A stretch of DNA of 64,000 nucleotides from Gemmatimonadaceae bacterium (GCA_019694735.1 JAIBBJ010000064.1:40893-104892), one strand, 5' to 3'. Shown: positions 47,609-58,764, counted from the stretch's first letter. The notes: generated from the sequence alone by a model not told the origin. Numbers and translations are program-made.

Positions 47609-48088
47609 CTACGCGCCGAGCGACTCGACGATCCCCTCGACCCCCGGCCACGCCGCCGCATTGTACCGCGCGATCACGCGCAGGTAGTGCTCGCCGTCCA
47701 CCCCGTGCTTCGCGCGGATCGCCGCCGCGCCCTTCGCCACGCCCTCGGCCGTCGCGTAGGGTGGCTCCAGCCCCTCGGGGATCACCGCGCCCTCCGCCTG
47801 CACCCCCGCCGCCGCGAGGAAGTCCGCCTGGATCTGCGGCTCCACATCCACGTACAGCGTCTGGAGCAGGTCGAGCTCGTCGTCCGCCGTCTGCGCGTTC
47901 ATCCGCACGACCTCCTGCGCCAGCTTCGCCGGCGGCCAGAGGATCAGCACCTGCGGGCGGAACCCGCCGCGCTTGGCCATCCGTGCGACGAAGTGCGCCC
48001 GCGTCTCCTTCCGCTCCGCGAAGAGCTTGGTCAGGAGCGCCACGCGGCGGGCGGCCGGGAGGGCCCGATACAGGGAGGGCGTCGCCAT
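47609..48088 (-). CDS. Protein of unknown function
   Basis: This 159-residue soluble protein starts MATPSLYRALPAARRVALLT. It is helical and charged, with FAERKETRAHFVARMAKRGG, NAQTADDELDLLQTLYVDVE and the C-terminal HYLRVIARYNAAAWPGVEGI. No family was recognised. It lies 11 bases after the small gene at 48100 and converges on the lipoprotein gene at 47595 with a 13-base gap. Confidence 0.75.
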   Translation of the reverse strand: MATPSLYRALPAARRVALLTKLFAERKETRAHFVARMAKRGGFRPQVLILWPPAKLAQEVVRMNAQTADDELDLLQTLYVDVEPQIQADFLAAAGVQAEGAVIPEGLEPPYATAEGVAKGAAAIRAKHGVDGEHYLRVIARYNAAAWPGVEGIVESLGA

Positions 48089-48099
48089 CGCGCTCGTCC

Positions 48100-48399
48100 T
48101 CACCCGGCCGCGGGCCCCGTCGGCCCGGTCACGTTGAGGTTCGGGGCGCCCGGACGGCGGAACTTCCCGCCCCGCACCACCGGCTGCGACAGCTGGAACT
48201 GCCGGTTCTCGTAGAACGCGACGATCCGCTTCCGGACGCTCGCCTGCGTGTCCGCCCGCTCCATGCGGAAAGGCGCATACCGCTGCTGGTCGCCGGACAC
48301 GGCGAACCACCACCACGCGTCGGACGGATCACCGGCCCGCGCCTCCACCGTGCAGGTGTAGGTGCGCTCGTTCTCGGTGAACTGGAATTCCTTCGTCAT
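48100..48399 (-). CDS. Small protein of unknown function
   Basis: This 99-residue protein starts MTKEFQFTENERTYTCTVEA. It has an aromatic core (DAWWWFAVSGDQQRYAPFRM), then a basic stretch RKRIVAFYENRQFQL and a low-complexity glycine/proline tail. It looks like a small beta-sheet protein. It is likely co-transcribed with the 47609 gene. No family was recognised. Confidence 0.75.
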   Translation of the reverse strand: MTKEFQFTENERTYTCTVEARAGDPSDAWWWFAVSGDQQRYAPFRMERADTQASVRKRIVAFYENRQFQLSQPVVRGGKFRRPGAPNLNVTGPTGPAAG

Positions 48400-48423
48400 C
48401 CGGGCATCCGCGTAAGGGAAACC

Positions 48424-51400
48424 TCAATCTAACCGGTCAGGCCCCGGATTTCCGGCGAAGGCCTCCCGGACCGCCTCGGCCAGCTCCCGGGCGGTGAACG
48501 GCTTGCCCAGGAAGGCCTGGGCCGTTCCCTGCAGCTCCGGGTGCCCCACCGCGTCCCGGGCGTACCCCGACATGAAGAGCACCCGGAGCCCCGGGCGGTG
48601 GCGGCGCACGGCCACCGCCAGCTCCGGCCCGCTCATCCCGGGCATCACCACGTCCGTCAGGAGGAGATCCACCGTCGTGGAGGGGTACTGGACGAGACGC
48701 AGCGCCTCCTCCGGCTCGCCAACCGCCCGCACCTGGTAGCCCATCGCGCCCAGCAGGCGTTCCAGGAGCCCGCGAATGGCCGGTTCGTCCTCGACCACGA
48801 GCACGGTGCCCTTGCCCGCCGGCACCGCCGGTCGTGCCGCGTCCGGCGGAGCCTGGACCGCCGAGCGGTGGCGCGGCAGGAGCACCGTGAAGGTGGAGCC
48901 TGCCCCGGGCGTGCTCTCGGCGAAGACCATCCCGCCATGCTGGGTCACCGCCCCGTACACCGACGCCAGCCCGAGCCCCGTGCCACTCCCTTGCGGCTTG
49001 GTCGTGAAGAACGGCTCGAACACCTTGTCGAGCACCTCCGCGTCCATCCCCACGCCGGTGTCGCGCACCACGATCCGGACGTACTCGCCGGGCTCCACGC
49101 GCCCCGACCGCACATCGAACGGCGCGTCGTACCGGACGTTGCCGACCTCGATTGCGATCGCCCCGGTCCCGGTCACCGCGTCGCGGGCGTTGAGGCAGAG
49201 GTTCGTGAGCACCTGGTCGAGCTGCCCGCGGTCGATCCAGACCGGCCAGAGCCCCTCCGCCAGGGTCCAGGTGATGCCGATCCGCTCCTCGATCGCGCCA
49301 CGCAGCATCGGCACCAGCTCGCCGAGCGCGGCCCCCACGTCCACGGCCTCAGGCGCGACCATCTGCCGCCGCGCGAACATGAGGAGCTGCCGCGTGAGGC
49401 GCGCCGAGCGCGACGCGGCCTCGACCACCTGCTGCAGCGCCTCCCGCACCTCCGGCCCGGCCGACGCGTCCTGCAGCGCCAGTTCGGCGTGGCCGAGGAT
49501 GACCATCAGCATGTTGTTGAAGTCGTGGGCCACGCCCCCGGCCAGGCGGCCCACCGATTCCAGCTTCTGCGCGCGCTGCAGGTCGACCTCAGCCGCGGCC
49601 CGCCGCGCCTCCGCCTCCACGCGCGCCGTGACGTCGCGGAACGACCAGACGCGCCCGCGGGGCTCGCCGCCGACGAACATCGGCCGCGAGTAGCGCTCGA
49701 AGACGCGCCCGTCCGTGAAGCGCAGCGTGTCGAAGCTCGTCTCCTCGGGGTGCGCGTAGAGGTACTGCACCTTCGCCACGAAGGCATCCGGGTCCGCCAG
49801 CTGTTCCAGCACGACGCCGATCGCCCGCGCGTCATCGCCGGACTCGAGCACCTCGAGGGGCATGCGCCACATCTGCACGAACGGCGTGTTGTAGGAGGCG
49901 ATGCGGCCCTCCATGTCCACGGTGAGGATGCCATCCGCGGTGGACTCGAGCGTGGCACGCAGCAGCCCCAGCGTCCGCTCCCGCTCCTCCTCCACGCCCT
50001 TCCGGTCGCCGATGTCGGTGAGCGTGCCGACCGCGCGGAGGGGCGTGCCGTCCGGCGCGCGCTGCACGACCTTGCCGCGCAGCAGGAACCAGCGCCACGA
50101 GCCGTCGGTGTGCCGTGCCCGCACCTCCTCGCGGAAGAAGGGCGTCCGGCCGGCGAGCTGGGCTTCCGCTGCGGCCCGCGCGCGCGGGGCATCCAGCGGG
50201 TGCAGCCGGTTGAAGAACGCCTCCGACCCGAACGTGCCGGCCCCGGGGTCGTCCCCGACGAGCCGCCGGCCCTGCGGGCTGAGCCGCACCCGGTCCGTCG
50301 CGAAATCCCAGTCCCAAACCCCCTCGCTCGTCGCGGCGAGCGCGAGCTGCAGCCGCTCCTCGCTCTCGCGGAGCGCGCGCCCGCGCTCCTCCGCCGTCCG
50401 CACCGCGTCGGCGTGGATGGTCGCGTTGCGGAGCGCGAGCGCGGCCAGCCGCGCGAGCATCGTGCCGTGCGTGACGTCGTCGTCCGTGAACATCGCGGCC
50501 GTGGCCGGGCGGGACGCGATCAGCACCGCCTCTACGCGCCCGTCGCCGAGCACGGGGACGACCATCACCCGGCGCGCGGTCTCAGGGATGTCCGCCGGCC
50601 ATCCGGCGGGCCGCGTCCGGTGGTCCGGGCGGAGGACGGGCCGCTGCGTGTCGTGCGCCTCCCACGCCAGCGGCACCTCGTGGCGGCCGGCCAGGTAGCC
50701 CTGCGACGGGCGCAGCGACTCGGAGGTCGCACGCACCGCGAAGCGGTCCCCCTCCGGCGTCATCACCGCGAGCTCGGCCGCCTCGAGCAGTGGCCCCATC
50801 CGCTCGATGAGCGCCTGCATCACCTCCGGCCGGTCGTGCTGCACGAGCAGATCGAGCGTTGCCTCGTTCAGCCCGGCGAGGAACCGCGCCTGCGCGCCGA
50901 GCGCGAGGGCGCGGCGGCGGCGTGCGGCGGCGTTGGTGAGCGCCACGACGGTGACGAGGAGCCCGACGAAGACGAGCAGCAGCGTGATCCGCACCACGCG
51001 GATCGAGTCCAGCAGCGGCGCCAGCACGGCATCGTCCGGCACCGAGACGACGGCGACCCAGCCGCGGCCCGGGAGCCGCGCCCCGAGCAACGAGGCCCCG
51101 TCCTGCGTGGTGAGTGCGTCGCCGGCCGGCGCCGCGGCGACCGCGGCGAGGAGCGCGGTCACCGCCGCGCGATGCGGCGCCGCCAGCGAGTCCACCACGC
51201 GGGTCGGCGACGGCGGGGCGGCGAAGACCTCGCCCTCGGCGTACGCGATCGCGTTGCCGCGGCGCGTGTCGATCACCGCGAGCGAGGTCCCGGGGGCGTG
51301 CAGCAGCCGCCCCATGCCCGCGAAGAGGCCCGCGATGCGCAGGTCGATCCCCGCCACGCCCACCACGCGCCCCGCGCGGTGCACCGGCGCGACGATCGTC

Positions 51401-52056
51401 CCGTACCACTCGGGCGGGTCGGCGGTGAACGTGGTCGGGAGCCAGACCGCGCGGCCATCCGGGTCCGCGACCGGCCGCACGGGATCCACCCAGCGGCTCG
51501 CGTCGTACGTCGGGCCGCGGGGCCGTCGCGCGTAGAGCGTGTCGCTCGGGATGACGATCGACTCGGCGCCGCCCTCCGAGATGAAGAAGACCGCCTCGGC
51601 GGATTCGTCGAGGCGGCCGGTCCCGAAGAGGGCGACGACACGGCGGCTGCGCCAGAGGGCGGCGCGCCACCAGTGGTCGCGCGGATGGTCGCGCGGCACC
51701 CAAAGCGCGGCGTCGAGGCGCGGGTCGAAGTCGCGGACGCGCTGCGTGCCGTCCGGGAACCGCACCATCCCCGTGTCGAAGGCGACCGCGTACGGCTCCT
51801 CCTCGGCCGCGAACGCGACGTCCATCAGGCCGGCGAGGCGCTCGACGCTGCGCTCGGTGCGCGCGATCTCCTCCTCGACGGCCCCGACCTGGGCCCGCAG
51901 CGCGGAGCGGACATCCTCGACGCGCGTCCGCACGAGCTGGCGCTCGAGCATCCGCTCGAGCCCGCGCCCGACCGGGATGAGCAGCAGCGACGCGATCGCG
52001 GCCGCGAGCGCGCCCCGCCACCGGAGGTCTCCAAGCCGCCCGACGAACGCGCGCAT
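48424..52056 (-). CDS. Large hybrid sensor histidine kinase
   Basis: This 1210-residue protein has an N-terminal membrane helix, an extracytoplasmic Cache-like region to about residue 350 (WYGTIVAPVHRAGRVVGVAG), and a second helix (ITLLLVFVGLLVTVVALTNA). A GAF-like domain (ELAVMTPEGDRFAVRATSES) and two PAS/PAC regions follow (EGVWDWDFATDRVRLSPQGR; DGILTVDMEGRIASYNTPFV). The HisKA domain carries H844 in GVAHDFNNMLMV, and the HATPase shows DTGVGMD and GSGTGLGLASVYGAV. A C-terminal receiver carries D1135 in LLLTDVVMPGMSG. No DNA-binding partner is adjacent; phosphotransfer to another protein is expected. The signal is unknown. Confidence 0.92.
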   Translation of the reverse strand: MRAFVGRLGDLRWRGALAAAIASLLLIPVGRGLERMLERQLVRTRVEDVRSALRAQVGAVEEEIARTERSVERLAGLMDVAFAAEEEPYAVAFDTGMVRFPDGTQRVRDFDPRLDAALWVPRDHPRDHWWRAALWRSRRVVALFGTGRLDESAEAVFFISEGGAESIVIPSDTLYARRPRGPTYDASRWVDPVRPVADPDGRAVWLPTTFTADPPEWYGTIVAPVHRAGRVVGVAGIDLRIAGLFAGMGRLLHAPGTSLAVIDTRRGNAIAYAEGEVFAAPPSPTRVVDSLAAPHRAAVTALLAAVAAAPAGDALTTQDGASLLGARLPGRGWVAVVSVPDDAVLAPLLDSIRVVRITLLLVFVGLLVTVVALTNAAARRRRALALGAQARFLAGLNEATLDLLVQHDRPEVMQALIERMGPLLEAAELAVMTPEGDRFAVRATSESLRPSQGYLAGRHEVPLAWEAHDTQRPVLRPDHRTRPAGWPADIPETARRVMVVPVLGDGRVEAVLIASRPATAAMFTDDDVTHGTMLARLAALALRNATIHADAVRTAEERGRALRESEERLQLALAATSEGVWDWDFATDRVRLSPQGRRLVGDDPGAGTFGSEAFFNRLHPLDAPRARAAAEAQLAGRTPFFREEVRARHTDGSWRWFLLRGKVVQRAPDGTPLRAVGTLTDIGDRKGVEEERERTLGLLRATLESTADGILTVDMEGRIASYNTPFVQMWRMPLEVLESGDDARAIGVVLEQLADPDAFVAKVQYLYAHPEETSFDTLRFTDGRVFERYSRPMFVGGEPRGRVWSFRDVTARVEAEARRAAAEVDLQRAQKLESVGRLAGGVAHDFNNMLMVILGHAELALQDASAGPEVREALQQVVEAASRSARLTRQLLMFARRQMVAPEAVDVGAALGELVPMLRGAIEERIGITWTLAEGLWPVWIDRGQLDQVLTNLCLNARDAVTGTGAIAIEVGNVRYDAPFDVRSGRVEPGEYVRIVVRDTGVGMDAEVLDKVFEPFFTTKPQGSGTGLGLASVYGAVTQHGGMVFAESTPGAGSTFTVLLPRHRSAVQAPPDAARPAVPAGKGTVLVVEDEPAIRGLLERLLGAMGYQVRAVGEPEEALRLVQYPSTTVDLLLTDVVMPGMSGPELAVAVRRHRPGLRVLFMSGYARDAVGHPELQGTAQAFLGKPFTARELAEAVREAFAGNPGPDRLD

Positions 52057-52174
52057 CGTGCTCCTTGCCGGTGTTCAGGATCGCCAGCCCTGCCCTGCCC
52101 CGCCGCGCGCGCCACCGACGCCACGGGCGCGCCACGGATGCGCGACGGGTGCGCCGCCCGCCTGTCTCAGCGGC

Positions 52175-52960
52175 TCACGCCGAGCCCGACCACTCCTTGG
52201 CCTCGACCTTGGTCGCGCTGGCGAGGACGTAGTCGCGGTTCATCTGCATGATGGCGTCGATGGAGATCCCCTTCGGGCAGGCCTCCTGGCATTCGCCGAA
52301 GAGCGTGCACCCGCCGAAGCCCTCGAGGTCCATCCGGTCCACCATCGCGAGCGCGCGCCGCATCCGCTCCGGCTGGCCCTGCGGGAGGGCGCCGAGGTGG
52401 GTGATCTTGGCGGCGGTGAAGAGCGACGCCGACGCGTTGGGGCAGGCCGCGACGCAGGCGCCGCAGCCGATGCAGGCGGCGTTGTCCATCGCCCAGTCGG
52501 CCTCCGGCTTGCCGATCGGGAGGGCGTTGGCGTCCTGCGCCGTCCCGGTGGGCGCGGAGATGTAGCCGCCCGCCTGGATGATGCGGTCGAACGCGCTCCG
52601 GTCCACGATGAGGTCCTTCACCACCGGGAACGCCTTCGCGCGCCACGGTTCGATCCAGATCTCGTCGCCGTCCTTGAAGCTGCGCATGTGCAGCTGGCAG
52701 GCGGTCGTGAGCTTCATCGGGCCGTGGGCGGCGCCGTTGATCATCAGGCCGCACGAGCCGCAGATCCCCTCACGGCAGTCGTGGTCGAACGCGATCGGCT
52801 CCTCGCCCCTCTCGATCAGCCGCTCGTTCACGACGTCGAGCATCTCGAGGAAGCTCATGTCGGGGCTGATGTCGGGCGCCGGGTAGTCCACGATCCGCCC
52901 CGGCTGCCCGGGGGCGGGCTGCCGCCAGACGTGCAGCGTCAGGTTCATCGCGCCGCTCAC
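52175..52960 (-). CDS. sdhB: Succinate dehydrogenase iron-sulfur subunit
   Basis: This subunit relays electrons from the flavin to the membrane anchor, 261 residues. The [2Fe-2S] ligands are in [16 protein letters not shown] and ACQLHM. The second domain has [12 protein letters not shown] and [16 protein letters not shown] choose the GTG at 52960 because GGAG lies six bases upstream and it overlaps the sdhA stop (GTGA). The ATG at 52948 (MNLTLHVW) is the alternative. Confidence 0.95.
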   Translation of the reverse strand: MSGAMNLTLHVWRQPAPGQPGRIVDYPAPDISPDMSFLEMLDVVNERLIERGEEPIAFDHDCREGICGSCGLMINGAAHGPMKLTTACQLHMRSFKDGDEIWIEPWRAKAFPVVKDLIVDRSAFDRIIQAGGYISAPTGTAQDANALPIGKPEADWAMDNAACIGCGACVAACPNASASLFTAAKITHLGALPQGQPERMRRALAMVDRMDLEGFGGCTLFGECQEACPKGISIDAIMQMNRDYVLASATKVEAKEWSGSA

Positions 52961-54879
52961 TTGTAGCTCCGCGTGCTGAGGTGGACGTTCTCGAACGCGA
53001 GCGGCTCCTTGTTGAGGATCGGGGCCTTCCCCTCCCCCGCGTACTCCCAGGCCGCCACGTAGGCGAACCGCTCGTCGTTGCGCTTGGCCTCGCCGTCCTC
53101 GGTCTGGTGCTCCGAGCGGAAGTGCCCGCCGCAGCTCTCCTCGCGGTGGAGCGCGTCGAGGCACATCAGCTCGCCGAACTCGAGGAAGTCGGCGACGCGC
53201 CCGGCCTTCTCCAGCGACTGGTTGAGCCCCTCGCCGGTGCCGAGCACGCGCACGTTCCGCCAGAACTCCTCGCGCAGCCGGGGGATCTCGACCAGCGCCT
53301 GCTTGAGCCCGGCCTCGTCGCGCGCCATGCCGCACTTCTCCCACATGATCTTCCCGAGCTCGCGGTGGAACGAGTCCACCGTGCGCGTGCCGTTGATGGA
53401 CAGGAACCTCCGCGTCCGCTGCTCGACGGCCTCCTTGGCCGCCGTGAACTCGGGATGGTCCACCGTGACCTTCTCGAGCTTGTTGGAGGCCAGGTAGTCC
53501 CCGATGGTGTACGGGATGACGAAGTACCCGTCGGCGAGCCCCTGCATCAGCGCGCTGGCGCCGAGGCGGTTGGCGCCGTGGTCGGAGAAGTTCGCCTCGC
53601 CGAGCACGTGCAGCCCCGGGATGGTGCTCATCAGGTTGTAGTCCACCCAGAGCCCGCCCATCGTGTAATGCACGGCCGGGTAGATGCGCATCGGCCGCGT
53701 GTACGGGTCCTCGTCGGTGATGCGCTGGTACATCTCGAAGAGGTTGCCGTACCGCTCCTCGATCGCCTGCCGGCCGAGGCGCTTGATGGCGTCGGCGAAG
53801 TCGAGATAGACGCCGCGGCCGCCGGGGCCGACGCCGCGCCCGTCGTCGCAGGCTTCCTTGGCCGCGCGCGACGCGATGTCTCGCGGCGAGAGGTTGCCGA
53901 AGCTGGGGTACTTCCGCTCGAGGTAGTAGTCGCGGTCCGCCTCGGCGATCTGCGACGGCTCCTTGCCGCAGTCCTCGGCCTTCTTGGGCACCCAGACCCG
54001 TCCGTCATTGCGCAGCGACTCCGACATCAGCGTGAGCTTCGACTGGTGGTCGCCGGCGACCGGGATGCAGGTCGGGTGGATCTGCGTGAAGCAGGGGTTG
54101 CCGAATGCGGCGCCCTTCTTGTACGCGCGGTACGCCGCGGTGACGTTGCACCCCTTGGCGTTGGTCGAGAGGTAGAAGACGTTGCCGTAGCCGCCGGTCG
54201 CGAGGATCACCGCGTCGGCCGCATGCGACTCGATCTCGCCGGTCACCATGTCGCGCACGATGATGCCCCGCGCCTTGCCGTCCACCAGCACGAGCTCGAG
54301 CATCTCGTGGCGCTCGTACATCCGCACCCCGCCGCGCGCGATCTCCTTCTCCAGCGCCTGGTACGCGCCGATCAGCAGCTGCTGGCCGGTCTGTCCGCGG
54401 GCGTAGAAGGTGCGCGAGACCTGCGCGCCGCCGAACGAGCGGTTGGCCAGCAGGCCGCCGTACTCGCGGGCGAACGGCACGCCCTGCGCCACGCACTGGT
54501 CGATGATGTTCACCGACACCTGCGCGAGGCGGTACACGTTCGCCTCGCGGGCGCGGAAGTCGCCGCCCTTGATCGTGTCGTAGAAGAGCCGCTGCACCGA
54601 GTCGCCGTCATTGCGGTAGTTCTTCGCCGCATTGATGCCGCCCTGCGCCGCGATCGAGTGCGCGCGGCGCGGCGAGTCCTGGTAGCAGAAGCAGCTCACG
54701 TTGTAGCCGAGCTCGCTCAGCGTGGCGGCGGCCGAGGCGCCCGCCAGCCCCGAGCCCACCACGATGATCGAGTATTTCCGCTTGTTCGCGGGGTTCACCA
54801 GCTTCATCTCGAAGCGGTGCTTGTCCCACTTCTCCGCCAGCGGGCCGGACGGGATCTTGGCGTCGAGCTTCAGGGCCAT
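52957..54879 (-). CDS. sdhA: Succinate dehydrogenase flavoprotein subunit
   Basis: This 640-residue subunit oxidises succinate to fumarate and carries covalent FAD. FAD-binding [20 protein letters not shown] is near residue 40 and the FAD-linked histidine lies in [17 protein letters not shown]. The active-site parts [15 protein letters not shown] and [20 protein letters not shown] are present. The length and the accompanying single cytochrome b anchor place it in the B. subtilis/Bacteroidetes-like group rather than the E. coli type. Confidence 0.96.
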   Translation of the reverse strand: MALKLDAKIPSGPLAEKWDKHRFEMKLVNPANKRKYSIIVVGSGLAGASAAATLSELGYNVSCFCYQDSPRRAHSIAAQGGINAAKNYRNDGDSVQRLFYDTIKGGDFRAREANVYRLAQVSVNIIDQCVAQGVPFAREYGGLLANRSFGGAQVSRTFYARGQTGQQLLIGAYQALEKEIARGGVRMYERHEMLELVLVDGKARGIIVRDMVTGEIESHAADAVILATGGYGNVFYLSTNAKGCNVTAAYRAYKKGAAFGNPCFTQIHPTCIPVAGDHQSKLTLMSESLRNDGRVWVPKKAEDCGKEPSQIAEADRDYYLERKYPSFGNLSPRDIASRAAKEACDDGRGVGPGGRGVYLDFADAIKRLGRQAIEERYGNLFEMYQRITDEDPYTRPMRIYPAVHYTMGGLWVDYNLMSTIPGLHVLGEANFSDHGANRLGASALMQGLADGYFVIPYTIGDYLASNKLEKVTVDHPEFTAAKEAVEQRTRRFLSINGTRTVDSFHRELGKIMWEKCGMARDEAGLKQALVEIPRLREEFWRNVRVLGTGEGLNQSLEKAGRVADFLEFGELMCLDALHREESCGGHFRSEHQTEDGEAKRNDERFAYVAAWEYAGEGKAPILNKEPLAFENVHLSTRSYK

Positions 54880-54894
54880 GGGGTCGGGTCTCCG

Positions 54895-55551
54895 TCAGGC
54901 GAGGATGCCGAGGTACACCGCGATCGGGATCAGGGCGAACCCTGCCGACACGATGACCGCGAACCAGAGGGCGAACGCACGCTGCAGCGGCTCGGCGCTC
55001 CGCTTCGCCAGGCCGAGCGTGCGGAATCCCGCCCACGCACCGTGGAAGAGATGCAGCCCGAGGAAGAACATCGCGACCACGTAGAACGCCACCACCAGCG
55101 GCGACCGGAAGCCGATGATCACGTTGCCGTACGGCTGCAGGTGCACGAGCGCCGGGTGGAACCAGCCGAGCGTCAGGTGCCCGAGGTGGTACACGATGAA
55201 CGCGGCGAGCAGGATGCCGCCGAGGCGCATCGTACGCGAGGCGAGCGTGCTCACCTGCGGCACCTTCCGCGCGTAGCCCTCGGGGCGCGCCTTGGCGTTG
55301 ATCGCCGTCAGCTGGAGCGCCGCCACGATGTGCAGCACCGCCATCCCGATCAGTCCCAGCCGAGCCACCCAGAGCAGCTCCTCGCTCGTGCGCAGGAGCT
55401 CGGCGTAGCGGCGCATCGCGTCCGCGCCGAGGAACATCTGGAGGTTGCCCGCCATGTGGACGAGCAGGAAGGCCATCAGGCCGATCCCGGTCACGCCCAT
55501 CACCACCTTCTTGCCGACGGTGGAGTCCCAGAACTTCAGCAGCCAGCGCAT
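54895..55551 (-). CDS. sdhC: Succinate dehydrogenase cytochrome b558 subunit
   Basis: This 218-residue membrane anchor has five helices, as in single-subunit (type B) anchors. Haem-ligand candidates are the histidines in LLVHMAGNLQMF, AVLHIVAALQLT, FIVYHLGHLTLG and LGLHLFHGAW. The ATG at 55551 (MRWLLKFWDS) has GAGG at a good distance and replaces a longer in-frame start. It is first in the order sdhC-sdhA-sdhB. Confidence 0.94.
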   Translation of the reverse strand: MRWLLKFWDSTVGKKVVMGVTGIGLMAFLLVHMAGNLQMFLGADAMRRYAELLRTSEELLWVARLGLIGMAVLHIVAALQLTAINAKARPEGYARKVPQVSTLASRTMRLGGILLAAFIVYHLGHLTLGWFHPALVHLQPYGNVIIGFRSPLVVAFYVVAMFFLGLHLFHGAWAGFRTLGLAKRSAEPLQRAFALWFAVIVSAGFALIPIAVYLGILA

Positions 55552-55577
55552 CAGGTCCTCTGTGGGGGGAGAAGAGA

Positions 55578-55606
55578 GCGGCGCCCCGGGGACCCGGGAG
55601 CGCCGC
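55578..55606 (-). terminator. Hairpin between mdh and sdhC
   Basis: GCGGCGC (55578-55584) pairs with GCGCCGC (55600-55606). Inside, CCCGG pairs with CCGGG with a four-base loop and one bulged A. It follows the mdh stop and precedes the sdhC start by 27 bases. It could attenuate mdh transcription into sdh or mark the end of the mdh transcript. No T-run follows. Confidence 0.4.
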
Positions 55607-55620
55607 TCGAGAGGCACCGC

Positions 55621-56592
<972 letters not shown>

Positions 56593-56644
56593 TTAGCGGG
56601 GCCCGGGGGGCGGGTAAACTGCTCGCCGCGCGGGCGCTGCGCCC

Positions 56645-57625
56645 TCAGCCACCGACCTGCGAGAGCGCCTTCAGCCCCCCCACGCGGAGCTGGAGCAGGT
56701 CATGCGCGAGCGGCTTCCCGGCGAGCGCCTGCCGGAAGAGCGGCTCCAGCGGCTCCCCCGCCCGCAGCGGGTCGCGGAGGTTCACCTCGTGGTCCCCGTA
56801 GAGGCAGGTCCGGAGCCGCCCGTCCGCGGTGAGCCGAACGCGGTTGCAGGAGCCGCAGTAGGTGTGCGTCATCGGCGTGATCACCCCGACCGTCCCCGGC
56901 GCCCCGGCCAACCGGTGGTAGCGGGCCGGCCCGTTGCCGCGCCGCGGGCCCTCGGCCGGCGCGAGCGCCCCCAACGTGGCCACCCGGGCCAGCACCTCAT
57001 CGCTCGGCACGATGTGCGCGTCCGTGAGGTGCGCCATCTCGCCCACCGGCATCAGCTCGATGAACCGCACGTGCACCGGGAAGTCGAGCGTCAGCCGCGC
57101 GAAGTCCGTCACCTCGTCGTCGTTGATCCCGCGCATCACGACCACGTTGAGCTTCACCGGGTCGAGCCCCGCCTCAAGCGCCGCGCGCGCCGCCGTCACC
57201 GGCGCGAAGCCGAGGTCCCGCCGCGCGATCGCCGCGATCCGCTCCGGGCGCAGCGAGTCCGCGGAGATGTTCACCCGGTCGAGTCCCGCGGCCCGGAGCG
57301 CCGCCGCCATCTGCGGCAGCTTCACCCCGTTCGTCGAGAGCGCGAGGTCCTCGATCCCCGGCACCGCCTTGAGCTGCGCGACCAGCGACGCGAGGTCCGG
57401 CCGGATCGTCGGCTCACCGCCCGTGAGCCGCAGCCGCCGCAGCCCGAGCGGCGCGAGCTCGCGCACGATCCCGACGATCTCCTCGTACGAGAGGATCTCC
57501 TGCTTCGGGAGCCACGGCAGCCCCTGCTCCGGCATGCAGTACACGCACCGGAAGTTGCAGCGGTCGGTGATCGAGATCCGCAGGTACTCGATGGACCGCC
57601 CGTGCTGGTCGCGGAGGACCGTCAT
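56645..57625 (-). CDS. moaA: GTP 3',8-cyclase
   Basis: This radical SAM enzyme catalyses the first step of molybdenum cofactor synthesis, 326 residues. The SAM cluster motif is TDRCNFRCVYCMPEQG, followed by RLTGGEPTIRPDL. The C-terminal GTP-binding cluster has CGSCNRVRLTADGRLRTCLY. The protein ends in the functional di-glycine (QVGG). ATG at 57625 overlaps the moaE stop (ATGA). The gene order is moaD-moaE-moaA; moaC and moeA are not in the window. Confidence 0.96.
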   Translation of the reverse strand: MTVLRDQHGRSIEYLRISITDRCNFRCVYCMPEQGLPWLPKQEILSYEEIVGIVRELAPLGLRRLRLTGGEPTIRPDLASLVAQLKAVPGIEDLALSTNGVKLPQMAAALRAAGLDRVNISADSLRPERIAAIARRDLGFAPVTAARAALEAGLDPVKLNVVVMRGINDDEVTDFARLTLDFPVHVRFIELMPVGEMAHLTDAHIVPSDEVLARVATLGALAPAEGPRRGNGPARYHRLAGAPGTVGVITPMTHTYCGSCNRVRLTADGRLRTCLYGDHEVNLRDPLRAGEPLEPLFRQALAGKPLAHDLLQLRVGGLKALSQVGG

Positions 57626-58047
57626 GCCGGCACCGCCGTCGGGTCCACCCACTCGCGCGAGCCGTCGGCGTAGTGCTCGCGCTTCCAGACCGGCACCCGC
57701 TTCTTGATCTCCTCGATCAGGTAGCGCTGGGCGTCCATCGCCGCCGCGCGACGCGCGTGCGAGACCGCGATCACGATGCTGGCCTCGCCGAGCGTCAGCG
57801 TGCCCACACGGTGCTCCACGGCGATGCGCTCGGTCCCGAACCGCGCTGCCGCCTCCGCGACGATCGTCGCCAGCTCCGCCTCGGCCATCGGCCCGTAGGC
57901 GGAGTAATCGATCCCGGTGACGTCCTTGCCGTCGTTCACGCGCCGGACCGTGCCCACGAACAGGGTGCTGGCGCCGCTCGAGGTGCTCGCCACCTCGGCG
58001 AGGAGCGCCGTCGGGTCGAGCGGGTGGTCCACGACCGCTGAGCGCAT
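57622..58047 (-). CDS. moaE: Molybdopterin synthase catalytic subunit
   Basis: This subunit transfers sulfur from MoaD to precursor Z, 141 residues. Family residues are FVGTVRRVNDGKDVTGIDYS, HRVGTLTLGEASIVIAVSHA and the catalytic lysines in EEIKKRVPVWKREHYADG. It starts four bases after moaD and overlaps moaA. Confidence 0.96.
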   Translation of the reverse strand: MRSAVVDHPLDPTALLAEVASTSSGASTLFVGTVRRVNDGKDVTGIDYSAYGPMAEAELATIVAEAAARFGTERIAVEHRVGTLTLGEASIVIAVSHARRAAAMDAQRYLIEEIKKRVPVWKREHYADGSREWVDPTAVPA

Positions 58048-58051
58048 CGGG

Positions 58052-58291
58052 TCAGCCCCCGGCCACGGGCGGGATCAGCGCGACCTCATCGCCGGCCCGC
58101 ACCGGGGTGTCCGGCTTCGCGTAGCGATGATTCACCGCGACCAGAGGGCGCGGCAACGGCCTCCCGCCCGCCCGTGCCTCGGCGGCCGCCAGGACATCCG
58201 CCACCCGGGGCTCCGACGGGAGCGAGAGCCGGACCTGCTGGGCGCCGAGGGCCTCAGCCCACGAAGCGAAGAGGAGGACGTCGAGCTCCAT
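58052..58291 (-). CDS. moaD: Molybdopterin synthase sulfur carrier subunit
   Basis: This ubiquitin-like sulfur carrier has 79 residues. It starts MELDVLLFASWAEALGAQQV and ends in the required GDEVALIPPVAGG with terminal di-glycine. The ATG at 58291 lies 68 bases after a terminator-like hairpin, so the moa genes probably have their own promoter there. The in-frame upstream start is rejected because it would extend past the domain start. Confidence 0.93.
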   Translation of the reverse strand: MELDVLLFASWAEALGAQQVRLSLPSEPRVADVLAAAEARAGGRPLPRPLVAVNHRYAKPDTPVRAGDEVALIPPVAGG

Positions 58292-58359
58292 GGAGAGCAA
58301 AGTAAGGAGCGGGGGGCGCAGGAAAAGGGATTGGCGCCGCACCGGTCCAGGGAACACGA

Positions 58360-58380
58360 AGGGCGCCCGTCGGGCGCCCT
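58360..58380 (-). terminator. Hairpin terminator after the HU/IHF gene
   Basis: AGGGCGCCC and GGGCGCCCT form a nine-base stem with a three-base loop, about 55 bases after the HU/IHF stop on the minus strand. Only a short T-rich stretch (TTCGT) follows, but the position between transcription units supports a terminator. Confidence 0.65.
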
Positions 58381-58434
58381 CAGGTCCAGCCGCCGTTGCC
58401 CTGCCGCCCGGGCGGGCGGGCCGCGCACGTCCGC

Positions 58435-58764
58435 TCAGTCCGCGCCGCCGATCTCCTCGATCGGCAGGTCGGCCACGAGGGCGCGCAACTCCTTGCTGGG
58501 CTTGAAGACCGGCACCGGACGCGCGCTCACCTCGACCGGCTCGCCGGTGCGGGGATTGCGGGCCATCCGCGTCTTGCGGTTGCGGATCTTGAAGGTGCCG
58601 AAGCCACGGACCTCGATGTTGCGCTGCTCCTTGAGGGCGTCCTTGATCGCATCGAGGAACGCGTCCACCACGCGGGCGCAGTCCTTCTTGGAGATCATCG
58701 GACCCGCCGTCTGGGAGATGGTCTCCGTGACGCGCTCGACGAGGTCGGCCTTGGTCATGGACAT
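58435..58764 (-). CDS. HU/IHF family DNA-binding protein
   Basis: This 109-residue nucleoid-associated protein starts MSMTKADLVERVTETISQTA. It has the DNA-binding arm signature GFGTFKIRNRKTRMARNPRT and the following VFKPSKELRALV. A tail of about 13 residues (DLPIEEIGGAD) extends beyond the usual 90-95 residues. Whether it acts as HU or IHF cannot be decided. It is preceded by a well-formed promoter and followed by a hairpin, so it is probably monocistronic. Confidence 0.94.
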   Translation of the reverse strand: MSMTKADLVERVTETISQTAGPMISKKDCARVVDAFLDAIKDALKEQRNIEVRGFGTFKIRNRKTRMARNPRTGEPVEVSARPVPVFKPSKELRALVADLPIEEIGGAD